Source of the DNA: Maricaulis sp.
GTDB lineage: Bacteria; Pseudomonadota; Alphaproteobacteria; Caulobacterales; Maricaulaceae
Direction of reading: 5' to 3'
DNA length: 64,000 bases
Assembly (NCBI RefSeq): GCF_017643475.1
Contig: NZ_JAEPNI010000002.1
Coordinates: forward strand, 310,001 to 374,000
The notes under the pieces: generated by a model
The model's input: the letters and a program-made list of their open reading frames with translations, nothing else
Databases searched by the model: none
Told to the model about the DNA's origin: nothing
In this document: one piece after another, positions 42,613-51,449 of the stretch
Layout: every line of letters starts with the position of its first letter
How positions within the stretch are numbered: position 1 is the stretch's first letter
Translations under genes and position numbers: made by a program

Positions 42613-43158
42613 TTAACCCAGCGGGTCTTCCAGGATCGTCTCGAATACACCCACATCAATCATGGTGCGGGCCATGATCATGGCGCCCTGGAGCTTGGCG
42701 ATGAGGGTCAGGGCGGCGCGTTCGCGCGCGTCATCATCGGCAAAGCGCGTATCATCCGCCAGTACCGCCATCAGCCAGTCCCGGTTCCTCTCGAAGAAGA
42801 CCCGGGTTTCCTCGGCAACATTGCCGGGCAGGCTGGTTACCTCGGCGCCAAACAGACCGCACAGACACATCAGCCGATCCTCGATCATCGAGGTGCGGAA
42901 AGCATTGATATAACGCGCGATCTTCTCGTCGACCGTACCCTCGCCTCGAGGATCCCCCAGACCGTGGATGAAACGCTCGTTGTAGCGCTGGGTCATCGCG
43001 ATCCCGAGATCTTCTTTGGTCGGGAAATGATAGTGCACGCTGGCCGACTTGATCCCGACGCCCCGGGCAAGATCACGGAAACTGAACCCGCCATACCCGC
43101 CGGAACGCGCCAGTTTTTCAGCGGCATCGAGTATCTCTTCGGCCTTTTGCGCCCGCAT
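42613..43158 (-). CDS. TetR-family transcriptional regulator
   Basis: A 181-residue repressor: the N-terminal helix-turn-helix (KAEEILDAAEKLARSGGYGG, then FSFRDLARGVGIKSASVHYHF) and a C-terminal ligand domain of the AcrR type (LMCLCGLFGAEVTSLPGNV). I chose ATG 43158, with GAAGAGGAGCG upstream, over the frame start at 43212, because a perfect palindrome lies at 43173-43186 in the resulting leader. It diverges from the globin gene and is followed downstream by the lipoprotein pair. Its 3' end is the sequence duplicated at 40314-40376. Confidence 0.88.
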   Translation of the reverse strand: MRAQKAEEILDAAEKLARSGGYGGFSFRDLARGVGIKSASVHYHFPTKEDLGIAMTQRYNERFIHGLGDPRGEGTVDEKIARYINAFRTSMIEDRLMCLCGLFGAEVTSLPGNVAEETRVFFERNRDWLMAVLADDTRFADDDARERAALTLIAKLQGAMIMARTMIDVGVFETILEDPLG

Positions 43159-43172
43159 GGCACGCTCCTCTT

Positions 43173-43186
43173 CTATCAGCTGATAG
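43173..43186. promoter_or_regulatory. Candidate TetR operator
   Basis: CTATCAGCTGATAG is a perfect 14-bp palindrome, extended by ATAG, 15 bases upstream of the tetR start and about 100 bases before the divergent globin gene. A repressor bound there could regulate both. Confidence 0.55.
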
Positions 43187-43287
43187 ATAGGAGGGCTCGC
43201 CTGTTGCAGCAAGCCTGCGACAGTTTGCAGCGTGCCTCAGGCTTGCGTTATGTGCCCGGTCAATTACATGCATCTTGAATACCAGTT

Positions 43288-43734
43288 ATGGATACCCAGA
43301 TGAGCACGCCCTACCCGCCCCGCGTCACCGAAGCTCGCGAGAAAGCCCATGCGGACGCAGATCGAGCCGGTATTGACCGAGAACTGATCTCTGACCTCGT
43401 GGATACATTTTACGAAAATGTGCGCGCTCACCCGGCGCTAGGGCCGATCTTTGACGGGCAGATCCAGGACAATTGGGAACCGCACCTGGAGACGATGAAA
43501 CAATTCTGGGGCTCACTGGTCTTCCATGACGGCCAGTATTCCGGCCGCCCCATGCCGGCGCACATGAAACTGAAGCACCGTGTCCACCGCGGCCATTTCC
43601 AGACCTGGCTGGCACTGTTCGACCAGTCGCTGCAGGAAATCGGTGCCACCGAGGAGGCGCGGAACTGGTTCCTGGAGCGCGCCAATCGCATCGCCAATTC
43701 CTTCCAGTTGCAGATGTATTACACGCCACGCTGA
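43288..43734 (+). CDS. Group III truncated haemoglobin
   Basis: A 148-residue 2-on-2 globin. LISDLVDTFYENVRAHPALGPIF and the helix with DNWEPHLETMKQFWGSLVF match group III proteins; the proximal His is probably in RGHFQTWLALFDQ. Members bind O2, NO or sulphide and are linked to nitrosative stress or microaerobic life. Starts at 43288 or 43300 are both possible. It is divergent from tetR, which may control it. Confidence 0.85.
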   Translation: MDTQMSTPYPPRVTEAREKAHADADRAGIDRELISDLVDTFYENVRAHPALGPIFDGQIQDNWEPHLETMKQFWGSLVFHDGQYSGRPMPAHMKLKHRVHRGHFQTWLALFDQSLQEIGATEEARNWFLERANRIANSFQLQMYYTPR

Positions 43735-43815
43735 ACTGAAGTTTTTCCGCCTGGCCGCTTGCTGTAACGCATTTTGAGGCGCAGTCTGCCCCTCCAACCC
43801 CGACGGATTGCCCCG

Positions 43816-45066
43816 ATGACGACGTCAAACACCAAAACAGCCGAGGAGCTGCCGCTCCCGGTGTGGGAACTGGTTGCGCTGTTTGTAGCCATGACCGCAC
43901 TGGTCGCCCTGGCCATCGACATGATGCTGCCGGCCCTGGACGATATCGCCCGGGAACTCAGCGTCGAGCGTGCCAATGACCAGCAATATGTGATCACCGC
44001 CTATCTGGCCGGTTTTTCTGCCCTGCAGATCTTCTACGGGCCGCTGGCGGACCGGTTCGGGCGCAAGCCCGTCATGCTGACGGCCATCGCGCTGTTCCTG
44101 CTGGTCACCGTCATCTGTGCCTTCACGCCCAGCTTCTCGCTGCTCTTGCTCGCGCGCTTCCTGCAGGGCGGTGCCGCTGCGGCCAGCCGCGTGATCACGG
44201 TGGCCATTGCCCGCGACCTGACCTCCGGCCGTCGCATGGCCGAAATCATGTCCATGGTCATGACCGCTTTCATGGCTGTGCCCGTCCTGGCCCCCAGTAT
44301 CGGTCAGATCGTGTTGACGATCTTTGGCGACTGGCGAGCGATTTTCGGTTTCCTGATCGTGTTCGGCGTGGCCCTGGCCGCGTGGATCCAGATCCGCCTG
44401 CCCGAAACCCTGCACCCGGAATACAGGACCGAGCTGAATGTGCCCGTGGTCGCCAAGTCATTTGCCGAGGCGATGAGCAATCGCATCATGCTGGGCTACA
44501 CGATCGCAGGCCTGTCCTTCTTTGGCGGTCTCTACGCCTTCCTGGGCAGTTCACAGCAGATTTTCGTCGAGCATTTCGGCCTGACCGACAATCAATTCCC
44601 GATCGCTTTTGCCGTCCTTGCCACAGGCATGAGTTTCACCAGCTATGCCAATTCCAAACTCGTGAGCCGGCTGGGGCAGAGGCGGCTGGCGCATGGTGCG
44701 CTGATCGGCTTCACCGGCATCAGCGCCCTGCACGCGCTCATCCTGCTGGCGGGCATCGACAATCTCTACCTCTTCATTTTCCTGCTTTCAGTCGCACTGG
44801 CTTTCCTAGGCCTGATCGCGGCCAATTTCAGCTCTATCGCCATGGAGCCCATGGGCCATATCGCCGGCACCGCCTCAGCGGCCTATGGCTTCGTCAGCGG
44901 TATTGGCGCCACCATGGTCGGCATGTTTATCGGCCAGTTGTATGACGGCACCGCGGTGCCGCTGATCGCTGGCCAGGCCGTCGTGGGCGGGCTAAGCCTG
45001 ATCGCAGTGTTCATCACCGAGCGCGGACAATTGTTTGGCGTAGGCGAGGACAGCGAGGCGGGCTAA
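43816..45066 (+). CDS. MFS drug-resistance transporter, Bcr/CflA type
   Basis: About 416 residues with twelve helices. The MFS motif GPLADRFGRKPVML between TM2 and TM3, and the Bcr/CflA-type N terminus (IDMMLPALDDIARELSV, YLAGFSALQIFYGP), identify the subgroup that exports bicyclomycin, chloramphenicol or other small molecules. ATG 43816 follows a short pyrimidine stretch without a strong Shine-Dalgarno. The transcript may continue into the crotonase gene. Confidence 0.85.
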   Translation: MTTSNTKTAEELPLPVWELVALFVAMTALVALAIDMMLPALDDIARELSVERANDQQYVITAYLAGFSALQIFYGPLADRFGRKPVMLTAIALFLLVTVICAFTPSFSLLLLARFLQGGAAAASRVITVAIARDLTSGRRMAEIMSMVMTAFMAVPVLAPSIGQIVLTIFGDWRAIFGFLIVFGVALAAWIQIRLPETLHPEYRTELNVPVVAKSFAEAMSNRIMLGYTIAGLSFFGGLYAFLGSSQQIFVEHFGLTDNQFPIAFAVLATGMSFTSYANSKLVSRLGQRRLAHGALIGFTGISALHALILLAGIDNLYLFIFLLSVALAFLGLIAANFSSIAMEPMGHIAGTASAAYGFVSGIGATMVGMFIGQLYDGTAVPLIAGQAVVGGLSLIAVFITERGQLFGVGEDSEAG

Positions 45067-45069
45067 GCT

Positions 45070-45086
45070 TCTCCCAAAAGGGGAGA
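45070..45086 (+). promoter_or_regulatory. Hairpin covering the ribosome-binding site of the crotonase gene
   Basis: TCTCCC (45070-45075) pairs with GGGAGA (45081-45086); the GGGGAG that would bind the ribosome (45080-45085) lies inside the stem, 5 bases before ATG 45091. It could reduce initiation when folded. TTTC follows, so a weak terminator of the MFS gene is an alternative reading. Confidence 0.35.
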
Positions 45087-45090
45087 TTTC

Positions 45091-45978
45091 ATGAGCTTTG
45101 ACACCGTCCGCCTCGATATCGACGAACAAATCGCCACGATCACGCTTAACCGTCCGCATCGGCTCAACGCCTTCACCTATGAAATGGGAGACGAGCTGAT
45201 CGATATCTTCGACCAGCTTGATGCCGATGATGAGGTCCGCGCGATCATCATCACCGGCGAGGGCAAGGCGTTTTGTGCGGGAGCAGACCTGTCCACCGGC
45301 GCCGAGACCTTCGACATGGTCGCCCAGACCCAGCATGACGGCACGTTCGACCCGATGGACGAGAAATGGCGTGATCGCGGCGGCGTGCTGAACCTGCGCA
45401 TCTGGAATTCAAAAAAGCCCGTCATCGCCGCCATCAACGGTGCCTCGGTCGGCATTGGCGCGACCATGATCCTGCCCATGGATATCCGTCTGGCCGGGAT
45501 GAGCGCCAAATTCGCCTTTCCCTTCGCCAAGCGCGGCATTGTCTGGGATGGATGTGCCAGCTGGTTCCTGCCCCGTGTGGTTGGAATCTCAACGGCTATG
45601 GACTGGGGCCTGACCGGACGGACCTTCAGCTCCGCCGAGGCCTTCGAGAACGGCCTCGTCTCACGCGTCGTCCCGGACGAGGACCTGATGGCAGAGGCCC
45701 GTGAACGCGCGCGCCTGATGGCGGAGAACTGCGCGCCGGTTTCGCTCGCCCTGATGCGTCAGATGGCCTGGCGAATGCAGGGAGCTGACCACCCCATGAT
45801 CGCCCACCGGATCGAAACCCGGGGCATTCTGAAGGCCGGCATGGGCAAGGATGCCGAGGAAGGCGTGATGTCCTTCTTGGAGAAACGGCAACCAAACTTC
45901 CCAATGAAGGTTTCCGAAGACTTGCCGGACTGGTACCCTTGGTGGGCTGAGGCGGAAGACGCTTATTCTGCGGGCTGA
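45091..45978 (+). CDS. Enoyl-CoA hydratase/isomerase family protein (crotonase)
   Basis: 295 residues. The crotonase fold shows the oxyanion-hole segment GKAFCAGADLSTG (residues about 58-70) and the second loop AINGASVGIGATMILPMDIRLAG with KFAFPFAKRGIVWD. The catalytic Glu of true hydratases after GIVWDG is not obvious, so it may be an isomerase, dehalogenase or another crotonase. The closing LMRQMAWRM segment is typical. Substrate unknown. Confidence 0.8.
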   Translation: MSFDTVRLDIDEQIATITLNRPHRLNAFTYEMGDELIDIFDQLDADDEVRAIIITGEGKAFCAGADLSTGAETFDMVAQTQHDGTFDPMDEKWRDRGGVLNLRIWNSKKPVIAAINGASVGIGATMILPMDIRLAGMSAKFAFPFAKRGIVWDGCASWFLPRVVGISTAMDWGLTGRTFSSAEAFENGLVSRVVPDEDLMAEARERARLMAENCAPVSLALMRQMAWRMQGADHPMIAHRIETRGILKAGMGKDAEEGVMSFLEKRQPNFPMKVSEDLPDWYPWWAEAEDAYSAG

Positions 45979-46021
45979 GTTTGCAAACGCTGGGGGCGTT
46001 TGACGCGAGGGACGAGGTTTG

Positions 46022-46591
46022 ATGTCTGAACAATCACGCGTGCGCATTGGCGCCGATTTCTACCTGTTGACCCTGTTGATGGTGCCCGTGACCTATCTCC
46101 TGCATGAGCTGGGTCATTGGGGGGCCGGTGAAATGCTGGGGGTCGATATGTGGATGACCCTCAACAAGGCCGGGCCAGTTGATCGCTCCTATCCCAGCGA
46201 GGAGATCTCTATCCTTGTCTCTCTCGCCGGCCCTGCCGTGACGGTCGCCATCGGGATTTTCGCCTATTTCTACGCAATCATGTTCCGCTCGGTCGTGGCG
46301 TACGGCATCTTGTACATCCAATTCCTGTTGCGCGGCCTTGCCGGCGGCATCTCGCTGCTCGGCGAGCATCCCAATGATGAGGCCGCGGCGGGTCTTGCAC
46401 TGGGCATCGGCATCTACCCGATCACCCTGGGCGTGGTGGGTTTCCTGTTCATCCTGCTCTGGGATGCGGCCCGGCGACTGCGTCCGGGCTTTGCGCACAA
46501 CCTGGGCGCCTATGTGCTGATCAATGCCGTGATCACCGCCATCGTCTTCTCTGACGGGGCCTTGCGCGCTGCAGACATCCGCCTGCTCTAG
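46022..46591 (+). CDS. M50-like membrane metalloprotease-fold protein
   Basis: 189 residues with about five helices. The first helix region contains HELGHW (HExxH with a following W), the zinc motif of site-2 protease and related M50 proteins. There is no clear LDG or DG motif for the third ligand, so activity is uncertain. A second proline-glycine region (SLAGPAVTVAIGI) resembles the conserved 'AGP' of M50 enzymes. GACGAGG precedes the ATG. The stop shares CTAG with phzF (46588-46591). Confidence 0.6.
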   Translation: MSEQSRVRIGADFYLLTLLMVPVTYLLHELGHWGAGEMLGVDMWMTLNKAGPVDRSYPSEEISILVSLAGPAVTVAIGIFAYFYAIMFRSVVAYGILYIQFLLRGLAGGISLLGEHPNDEAAAGLALGIGIYPITLGVVGFLFILLWDAARRLRPGFAHNLGAYVLINAVITAIVFSDGALRAADIRLL

Positions 46592-47493
46592 AGCAACTCA
46601 CCGCGGGAAATCATCACGGCATCCCCACCGATCATGGCGTCGGTGAGCTGGCCGTTTCCCAGTTTCAGGACAAGGCGCAACAGGCTCGGGCGCCCCATCT
46701 CGATGCCCTGGTAGACAGACAATGCCGTCTCGCCTTCGCCGAACCCGCCCTGCTCGGCGAGAAGCCCCATGAAGGCCGCTGCCGCTCCGCCTGTAGCCGG
46801 GTCCTCGAGAATTCCCAGGTGCGGCGCAAACATGCGCACGCGCCAGTCATTGGTGTGTTCCATCGAGCTGGCCTTGGCGACGAGATAGGCCTGGATTGGG
46901 GTATCTCCGCCAAACACGGCTTCAAACGCGGGCATGTTCAGCTGGATCCGCGCCAGGTCCTCGGCATAACGCACCGGAACAATGCCAATCGGCACACCGG
47001 CCGACCAGACGCCCATATCCAGCGGCGTATTCAGGAAACAATCCGGCTCGATGCCAAACGCCTCGGATAACCGGTCCGGGCTCGGGATATCCGCGACGCG
47101 TTCGGGCAGGCGTGGCAGGAAAAAGCGGGCAGAGCCATGAGTGGCTGAATTGATGCGCGCATCCGCAGTGATATCCCCCACAGTCTCTTCCAGCACATAA
47201 CGCTTGCGCGTGCCCGGCTCACCACCGGCCTTCAGGGCCAGGGCGATCGCCGACCCCACGGTCGGGTGGCCGGCAAAGGGCAGTTCTTCCTTGGGCGTGA
47301 AGATGCGCACGCCCCAGTCAGCGTCACGGCCGCGAGGCTCGGTAATGAACACGGTTTCAGACAGGTTGAACTCGGCAGCAATTGCCTGCATCGCCGCATC
47401 GTCCAGATCATCCGCCTCATAAACGACAGCCAGGGGATTACCCGCCATCGGCGTATCGGTAAAAACGTCGAAAGTTTCAAAACGATGGGGCAT
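46588..47493 (-). CDS. PhzF-family isomerase
   Basis: 301-residue protein of the diaminopimelate-epimerase fold, PhzF type. FETFDVFTDTPMAGNPLAVV opens the sequence and includes the conserved GNPLAVV strand; NLSETVFI carries the catalytic Glu (ASE/LSE). RIFTPKEELPFAGHPTVGSA and MFAPHLGILEDPATGGAAAAF are also present. Family members isomerise phenazine precursors or small acids; many have no known substrate. It is convergent with the M50-like gene. Confidence 0.88.
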   Translation of the reverse strand: MPHRFETFDVFTDTPMAGNPLAVVYEADDLDDAAMQAIAAEFNLSETVFITEPRGRDADWGVRIFTPKEELPFAGHPTVGSAIALALKAGGEPGTRKRYVLEETVGDITADARINSATHGSARFFLPRLPERVADIPSPDRLSEAFGIEPDCFLNTPLDMGVWSAGVPIGIVPVRYAEDLARIQLNMPAFEAVFGGDTPIQAYLVAKASSMEHTNDWRVRMFAPHLGILEDPATGGAAAAFMGLLAEQGGFGEGETALSVYQGIEMGRPSLLRLVLKLGNGQLTDAMIGGDAVMISRGELL

Positions 47494-47538
47494 GCGGTCC
47501 TCGCGGTTCGAGCAGAAGTCTCAGGCGACCATTTCGGA

Positions 47539-48432
47539 TCAGTCGGCCAGGTCTTCAAGGTCCTCGTCTGTCAACGCGCCATCGACGCGCCAGCCATACC
47601 CATCCCCCTGGGCCAGCGTGTCAGCGATCCAGGGCAGGCCTTGGACCAGCTTCTCTTCCAGTGTCCAGGGCGGATTGATGACCACCACGCCGGCGCCCGC
47701 GAGCTTGCCCTCGCTTGCCAGGTCTCGGATCCACAGATCAGCGCGCAGGATTTTTTCTGGTGCCAGCTGTTTCTCCGAGATCAGCCACTCCGCCAGGCCG
47801 TTGTCGAAGCGGTCGGCGGCCCAGAGATTTTTCAGCGAACGCCAGAACACGAATGTGCCTGTCGGCCACTTGTCCAGCGCCGCCATGACGGCCTCAGCCA
47901 TGTGCGCCAGCTCATCCTTGTCCTCGAACGGCGGGTCGATCAGCACAAGACCGCGTTTTTCCGGCGGCGGCACCAGCGATTTGAGCGCCTTGTAGCCATC
48001 GCGCTGCTCGACCCTCACCCGCTTATCGCGCTTGTAGCGCGCATCCAGCGTTTCGCTGTCCTGGGGATGGAGTTCACACAAATGCAGCCGGTCGCCCTCG
48101 CGCATCAGGCGCGTCGCGATCTCCGGCGAACCGGGATAATGGCGCAGGGTGTCGCCTTCATTCATATCGCGAATAATGCCGAGATACGGGGCCAGCAGAC
48201 TTTCAACCGCGTCAGGCAGCTCCGCGTTGATCAGGCGTCCGATGCCGTCCTTCCATTCCGGGCTCCGCGCGGCTTCGTCACCGGCGAGGTCATAGCCACC
48301 GATACCGGAATGCGTGTCGATATAGCGGTAGGGTTTGGGCTTGGCGTTGAGATGCTCAACACACTTGGCCAGGACAAGATGTTTGAGAATGTCGGCAAAA
48401 TTGCCGGCGTGAAAAGCGTGGCGGTAATTCAT
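47539..48432 (-). CDS. rlmJ: 23S rRNA (adenine(2030)-N6)-methyltransferase
   Basis: 297 residues of the RlmJ/ComJ family. Motifs: MNYRHAFHAGNFADILKHLV at the N terminus and the adenine-methylase catalytic motif LVLIDPPFEDKDE mid-protein, with a second VVINPPWTLEEKL. RlmJ methylates A2030 in 23S rRNA; E. coli mutants show mild effects. There is 45 bases between its end and the start of phzF, so they may be cotranscribed. Confidence 0.92.
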   Translation of the reverse strand: MNYRHAFHAGNFADILKHLVLAKCVEHLNAKPKPYRYIDTHSGIGGYDLAGDEAARSPEWKDGIGRLINAELPDAVESLLAPYLGIIRDMNEGDTLRHYPGSPEIATRLMREGDRLHLCELHPQDSETLDARYKRDKRVRVEQRDGYKALKSLVPPPEKRGLVLIDPPFEDKDELAHMAEAVMAALDKWPTGTFVFWRSLKNLWAADRFDNGLAEWLISEKQLAPEKILRADLWIRDLASEGKLAGAGVVVINPPWTLEEKLVQGLPWIADTLAQGDGYGWRVDGALTDEDLEDLAD

Positions 48433-48550
48433 GGGCGGGCTATAGCGCGCGCCTGCATGTCCTGCAATCGAAGAGCGGACTCACAACGAGTTCACTTTGC
48501 GCCGCGGGTTCACCGCTCTAGTTTGGGTCCCAGATCTCGGGGAGAGAAAC

Positions 48551-50026
48551 ATGATCCGTTCACTTTGCGCCGCGCTCGCTGCGCTTTGCCTGTCCGTGTC
48601 CAGCCTGGCCCAGGACGGCAACACACCGGAACCACGCGTTTACGAGAGCCGCGGCCAGGTCAGCATTGACGGCCAGCGTATCCGCTACAGCGTCACCGCG
48701 GGCGAGACCTATCTGGAAGACAATGAAGGCAATCCGGTCGCCTCCATTTTCTCCACCGCCTATATCGCGGACGGCATGACAGACCCGCGCACACGCCCCG
48801 TCGCCTTTGTCTTCAATGGCGGACCGGGCTCTGCCAGCCTGTGGCTGCACATGGGCGTATTCGGCCCGCAGCGCCTCGCCCTGCCCGACGCGATGGATGA
48901 CGGCGCCGCGCCCTTTGACGTCGTCGAGAATGTGCATTCCATCCTCGATGTGGCGGATCTGGTTTTTGTCGACCCGGTTGGCACGGGCTGGAGCCGCACG
49001 CTGGGTGAAGGCGAAACGAGCGATTACTGGGGCGTCACCGAGGATGCCGAGAGCCTCGCGACCTTCATTCGCCAGTGGCTGGCCGACAATCAGCGCTGGA
49101 ATTCGCCCAAATACCTGCTGGGTGAAAGTTACGGCACGCTGCGCATCGGCGCCCTGCTGAACGAGCTGGAAGGGGGGTATACCGACGTGGCCATTAATGG
49201 TGTCGCCCTGATCTCCACTGTCGTGGACTTCCGCTATGACGATACCTCGCCGGGCAATGATATCGGCTATGTCGGCCTGATGCCGGGCTTTGCCGCGACC
49301 GCCTGGTATCACGGCAAGGTCGACCAGGCCCGCTGGAATGGTGATCTGGAAGCCTTCCTGGCCGATGCGCGCACCTTTGCCATCGAGGAATACATGCCGG
49401 CCCTGCTGTATGGCGTGATGCTGGACGAGGGTCGTCGCGCCCGCATCGTCGCCGAGCTGTCCGACTATATCGGCCTGTCCGAGCAATTCATCGACCGCGC
49501 CAATCTGCGCATCTCGCTGCAGCGTTTCCAGCGCGAGCCGCGTCGCGATGAGGGCCTGTCCGTAGGCCGTCTCGACAGCCGTTTCACCGGTCTCGAGGTC
49601 GACGGTGTCGGCGAAGGTCCGGAAACCGATCCGAGCTTTTACGGCATTGATGCCAGCTTCACGGCCTCCATGCTGGATTATTTCACACGCACGCTGGGCG
49701 TTGATATCTCGGACTATTATTCCACCATTGGCGGCGTGCGCGGCTGGAACTGGAATGCCGGAAGGTCAGGCAATAACAACTACATCAATGTCGGTCCGTG
49801 GATCGCCCGCGCCATGCGCCAGAACTCAGATCTCGAAGTGCTGGTCGCCCAGGGCTATTACGACCTGGCCACCCCCTTCTTCGCCGCCGAACTGATGTTC
49901 AACCAGCCCGGCTTCGTCCAGGACCGTGTAACCTTCACCTATTATGAAGCCGGCCACATGATGTACATCCACGAACCCTCCCTGGAGACGTTCGCACAGG
50001 ATGTGCGCGAGATGATCGCGGAGTAG
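48551..50026 (+). CDS. Secreted serine carboxypeptidase, S10 family
   Basis: 491 residues with a signal peptide (cleavage near SLAQD). S10 alpha/beta hydrolase: FVFNGGPGSASLWLHMG oxyanion region, nucleophile in LLGESYGTLR, Asp in VAQGYYDLATPF and His in YEAGHMMYIHEPS. Cleaves C-terminal residues from peptides in the periplasm. GGGGAGAG precedes ATG 48551; the frame is open from 48497. It is followed by two intergenic repeats. Confidence 0.88.
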   Translation: MIRSLCAALAALCLSVSSLAQDGNTPEPRVYESRGQVSIDGQRIRYSVTAGETYLEDNEGNPVASIFSTAYIADGMTDPRTRPVAFVFNGGPGSASLWLHMGVFGPQRLALPDAMDDGAAPFDVVENVHSILDVADLVFVDPVGTGWSRTLGEGETSDYWGVTEDAESLATFIRQWLADNQRWNSPKYLLGESYGTLRIGALLNELEGGYTDVAINGVALISTVVDFRYDDTSPGNDIGYVGLMPGFAATAWYHGKVDQARWNGDLEAFLADARTFAIEEYMPALLYGVMLDEGRRARIVAELSDYIGLSEQFIDRANLRISLQRFQREPRRDEGLSVGRLDSRFTGLEVDGVGEGPETDPSFYGIDASFTASMLDYFTRTLGVDISDYYSTIGGVRGWNWNAGRSGNNNYINVGPWIARAMRQNSDLEVLVAQGYYDLATPFFAAELMFNQPGFVQDRVTFTYYEAGHMMYIHEPSLETFAQDVREMIAE

Positions 50027-50039
50027 TTTCCACACTCAC

Positions 50040-50158
50040 CGTCACCCTGACGAAGGTCCGGGCCCAGTTCGAAGGGCGATGGCGTTTCAGGAACAAGCGC
50101 TTTCTGGAGCGGGACCCAGCCTAATGAACTGGGTCCCTGCCTTCGCAGGGATGACGGG
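50040..50158. repeat. Intergenic repeat family B, copy 2
   Basis: Second copy of 28208-28318, starting GTCACCCTGACGAAGG and ending GAACTGGGTCCCTGC, with the hairpin CCCTGCCTTCGCAGGG and then ATGACGG. The internal inverted arms GGGCCCAGTTC and GAACTGGGTCCC enclose a variable middle that shares little with the other copy. Confidence 0.7.
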
Positions 50159-50177
50159 GGTAGAAGGCGCAGTTGTC

Positions 50178-50275
50178 TTCATCCTTTCCCTTAATGGGAA
50201 AGGTGTCCGCGAAGCGGGCGGATAGGGTGCGGCCCGAAAGGGCCGACTTGAAACCGCGCCTTCGGCACGCCCTAC
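50178..50275. repeat. Intergenic three-hairpin repeat family C, copy 2
   Basis: Matches 26561-26665: CTTTCCCTTAATGGGAAAG, then GTCCGCGAAGCGGGCGGAT and GGGTGCGGCCCGAAAGGGCC, then CGCGCCTTCGGCACGC. Its right end touches the stop codon of apt (50272-50274). The whole 245-base gap is these two repeats. Confidence 0.75.
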
Positions 50276-50799
50276 TCGCCCTCATACTCCACGAGCGAAG
50301 ACACAGGCACGCCCATCGCTTCGATACGCTTGGCACCGCCCAGGTCCGGCAGATCGATAACAAAGGCTGCGCCGACCACTGTTGCACCGGCACGCTGAAG
50401 CAGCTTGATCGACGCCTCAGCCGTCCCACCCGTCGCGATCAGATCGTCGACCAGGAGCACGCGGTCGCCTTCCTTGATGGCGTCGACATGGATCTCGATC
50501 GTGTCGGTGCCATATTCCAGCTCATAATCCTCGGCGATGGTGCGATAGGGCAGCTTGCCCTTCTTGCGCACCGGCGTGAAACCGACGGAGAGCTGATGCG
50601 CCACAGCGCCGCCCAGGATGAAGCCCCGCGCTTCGGTGCCCGCGACCATGTCGATCTTGGCGCCGGCCCAGGGCTGGACCATCTGGTCGACTGCCACGCG
50701 GAACGCGCGCGCATCACCAATCAGGGTTGTTACATCACGGAACATGATCCCCGGCTTGGGATAGTCGGGAATGGTGCGAATAACCGATTTCAGGTCCAT
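50272..50799 (-). CDS. apt: Adenine phosphoribosyltransferase
   Basis: Converts adenine plus PRPP to AMP. 175 residues. FPKPGI-type opening ([18 protein letters not shown]), [15 protein letters not shown], and the PRPP loop [14 protein letters not shown] are all present. MDLKSVIRT at 50799 is the usual start; upstream frame to 50988 lies in the GST gene. Close to mtnP, which frees adenine from methylthioadenosine. Confidence 0.95.
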   Translation of the reverse strand: MDLKSVIRTIPDYPKPGIMFRDVTTLIGDARAFRVAVDQMVQPWAGAKIDMVAGTEARGFILGGAVAHQLSVGFTPVRKKGKLPYRTIAEDYELEYGTDTIEIHVDAIKEGDRVLLVDDLIATGGTAEASIKLLQRAGATVVGAAFVIDLPDLGGAKRIEAMGVPVSSLVEYEGE

Positions 50800-50807
50800 G
50801 AGAGCCT

Positions 50808-51449
50808 CTAGAGAGGGTTTTCGTAGGGATTCGTATAGTCTTCTAGCTGGGCTTTGGAATGCCAGTCCAGATAATCTTTCTCCGACAGCAGGGTGTCGCA
50901 ATAGGACTGGGCTTCGGAATGCAGCTCGACGGCATAACTTCTGAAACGGCTGGCCACGGGCGTGAAGAAAGCATCCGCGATCGACCACTCGCCGAACATG
51001 AATTCGCCGGCGGGCGTCATGACATCATGCCAGAGTGCCTGCATGACAGCGATATCCATCTGGGTGACGTCGTCGAGATCCTTGTAGACACCCTCCCGGC
51101 ACAGATCCATCGGACAGTGTTCGCGCAGCGACAGGAAACCGGCGTGCATGGATGAGACAGCCGCCCGGGCACGGGCTCGCAACATGTCCTGGGCTGGCCA
51201 GAGGTCTGGCTTGCGTTCGGCCGCCCATTCACAGATCGCCAGCGAGTCCCAGATCACGCCATCGGCAGTATGCAGCGCGGGTACGGTGCCACCGGGAGAA
51301 ATCTCGGAAATGGCCGAGCGGGTTTCCCCCTCATTGAGCGGGATCAGGCGTGTTTCGAACTCGATGCCGGATTTCTGCAGCACAAGCCAGGCGCGCAGCG
51401 ACCAGCTCGAAAAACGGCGATTACCGATATAAAGGACGGGCAGGCTCAA
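50808..51449 (-). CDS. Glutathione S-transferase family protein
   Basis: 213 residues. The thioredoxin-like N-terminal domain ([33 protein letters not shown]) and the helical C-terminal domain (about 90-205) fit the GST superfamily. The start appears to be TTG at 51449, immediately after the upstream TAG (TAGTTG); the next ATG is far inside. The catalytic Ser/Tyr is probably in the RFSSWS segment. Detoxification of electrophiles is the general role. Confidence 0.82.
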   Translation of the reverse strand: MSLPVLYIGNRRFSSWSLRAWLVLQKSGIEFETRLIPLNEGETRSAISEISPGGTVPALHTADGVIWDSLAICEWAAERKPDLWPAQDMLRARARAAVSSMHAGFLSLREHCPMDLCREGVYKDLDDVTQMDIAVMQALWHDVMTPAGEFMFGEWSIADAFFTPVASRFRSYAVELHSEAQSYCDTLLSEKDYLDWHSKAQLEDYTNPYENPL

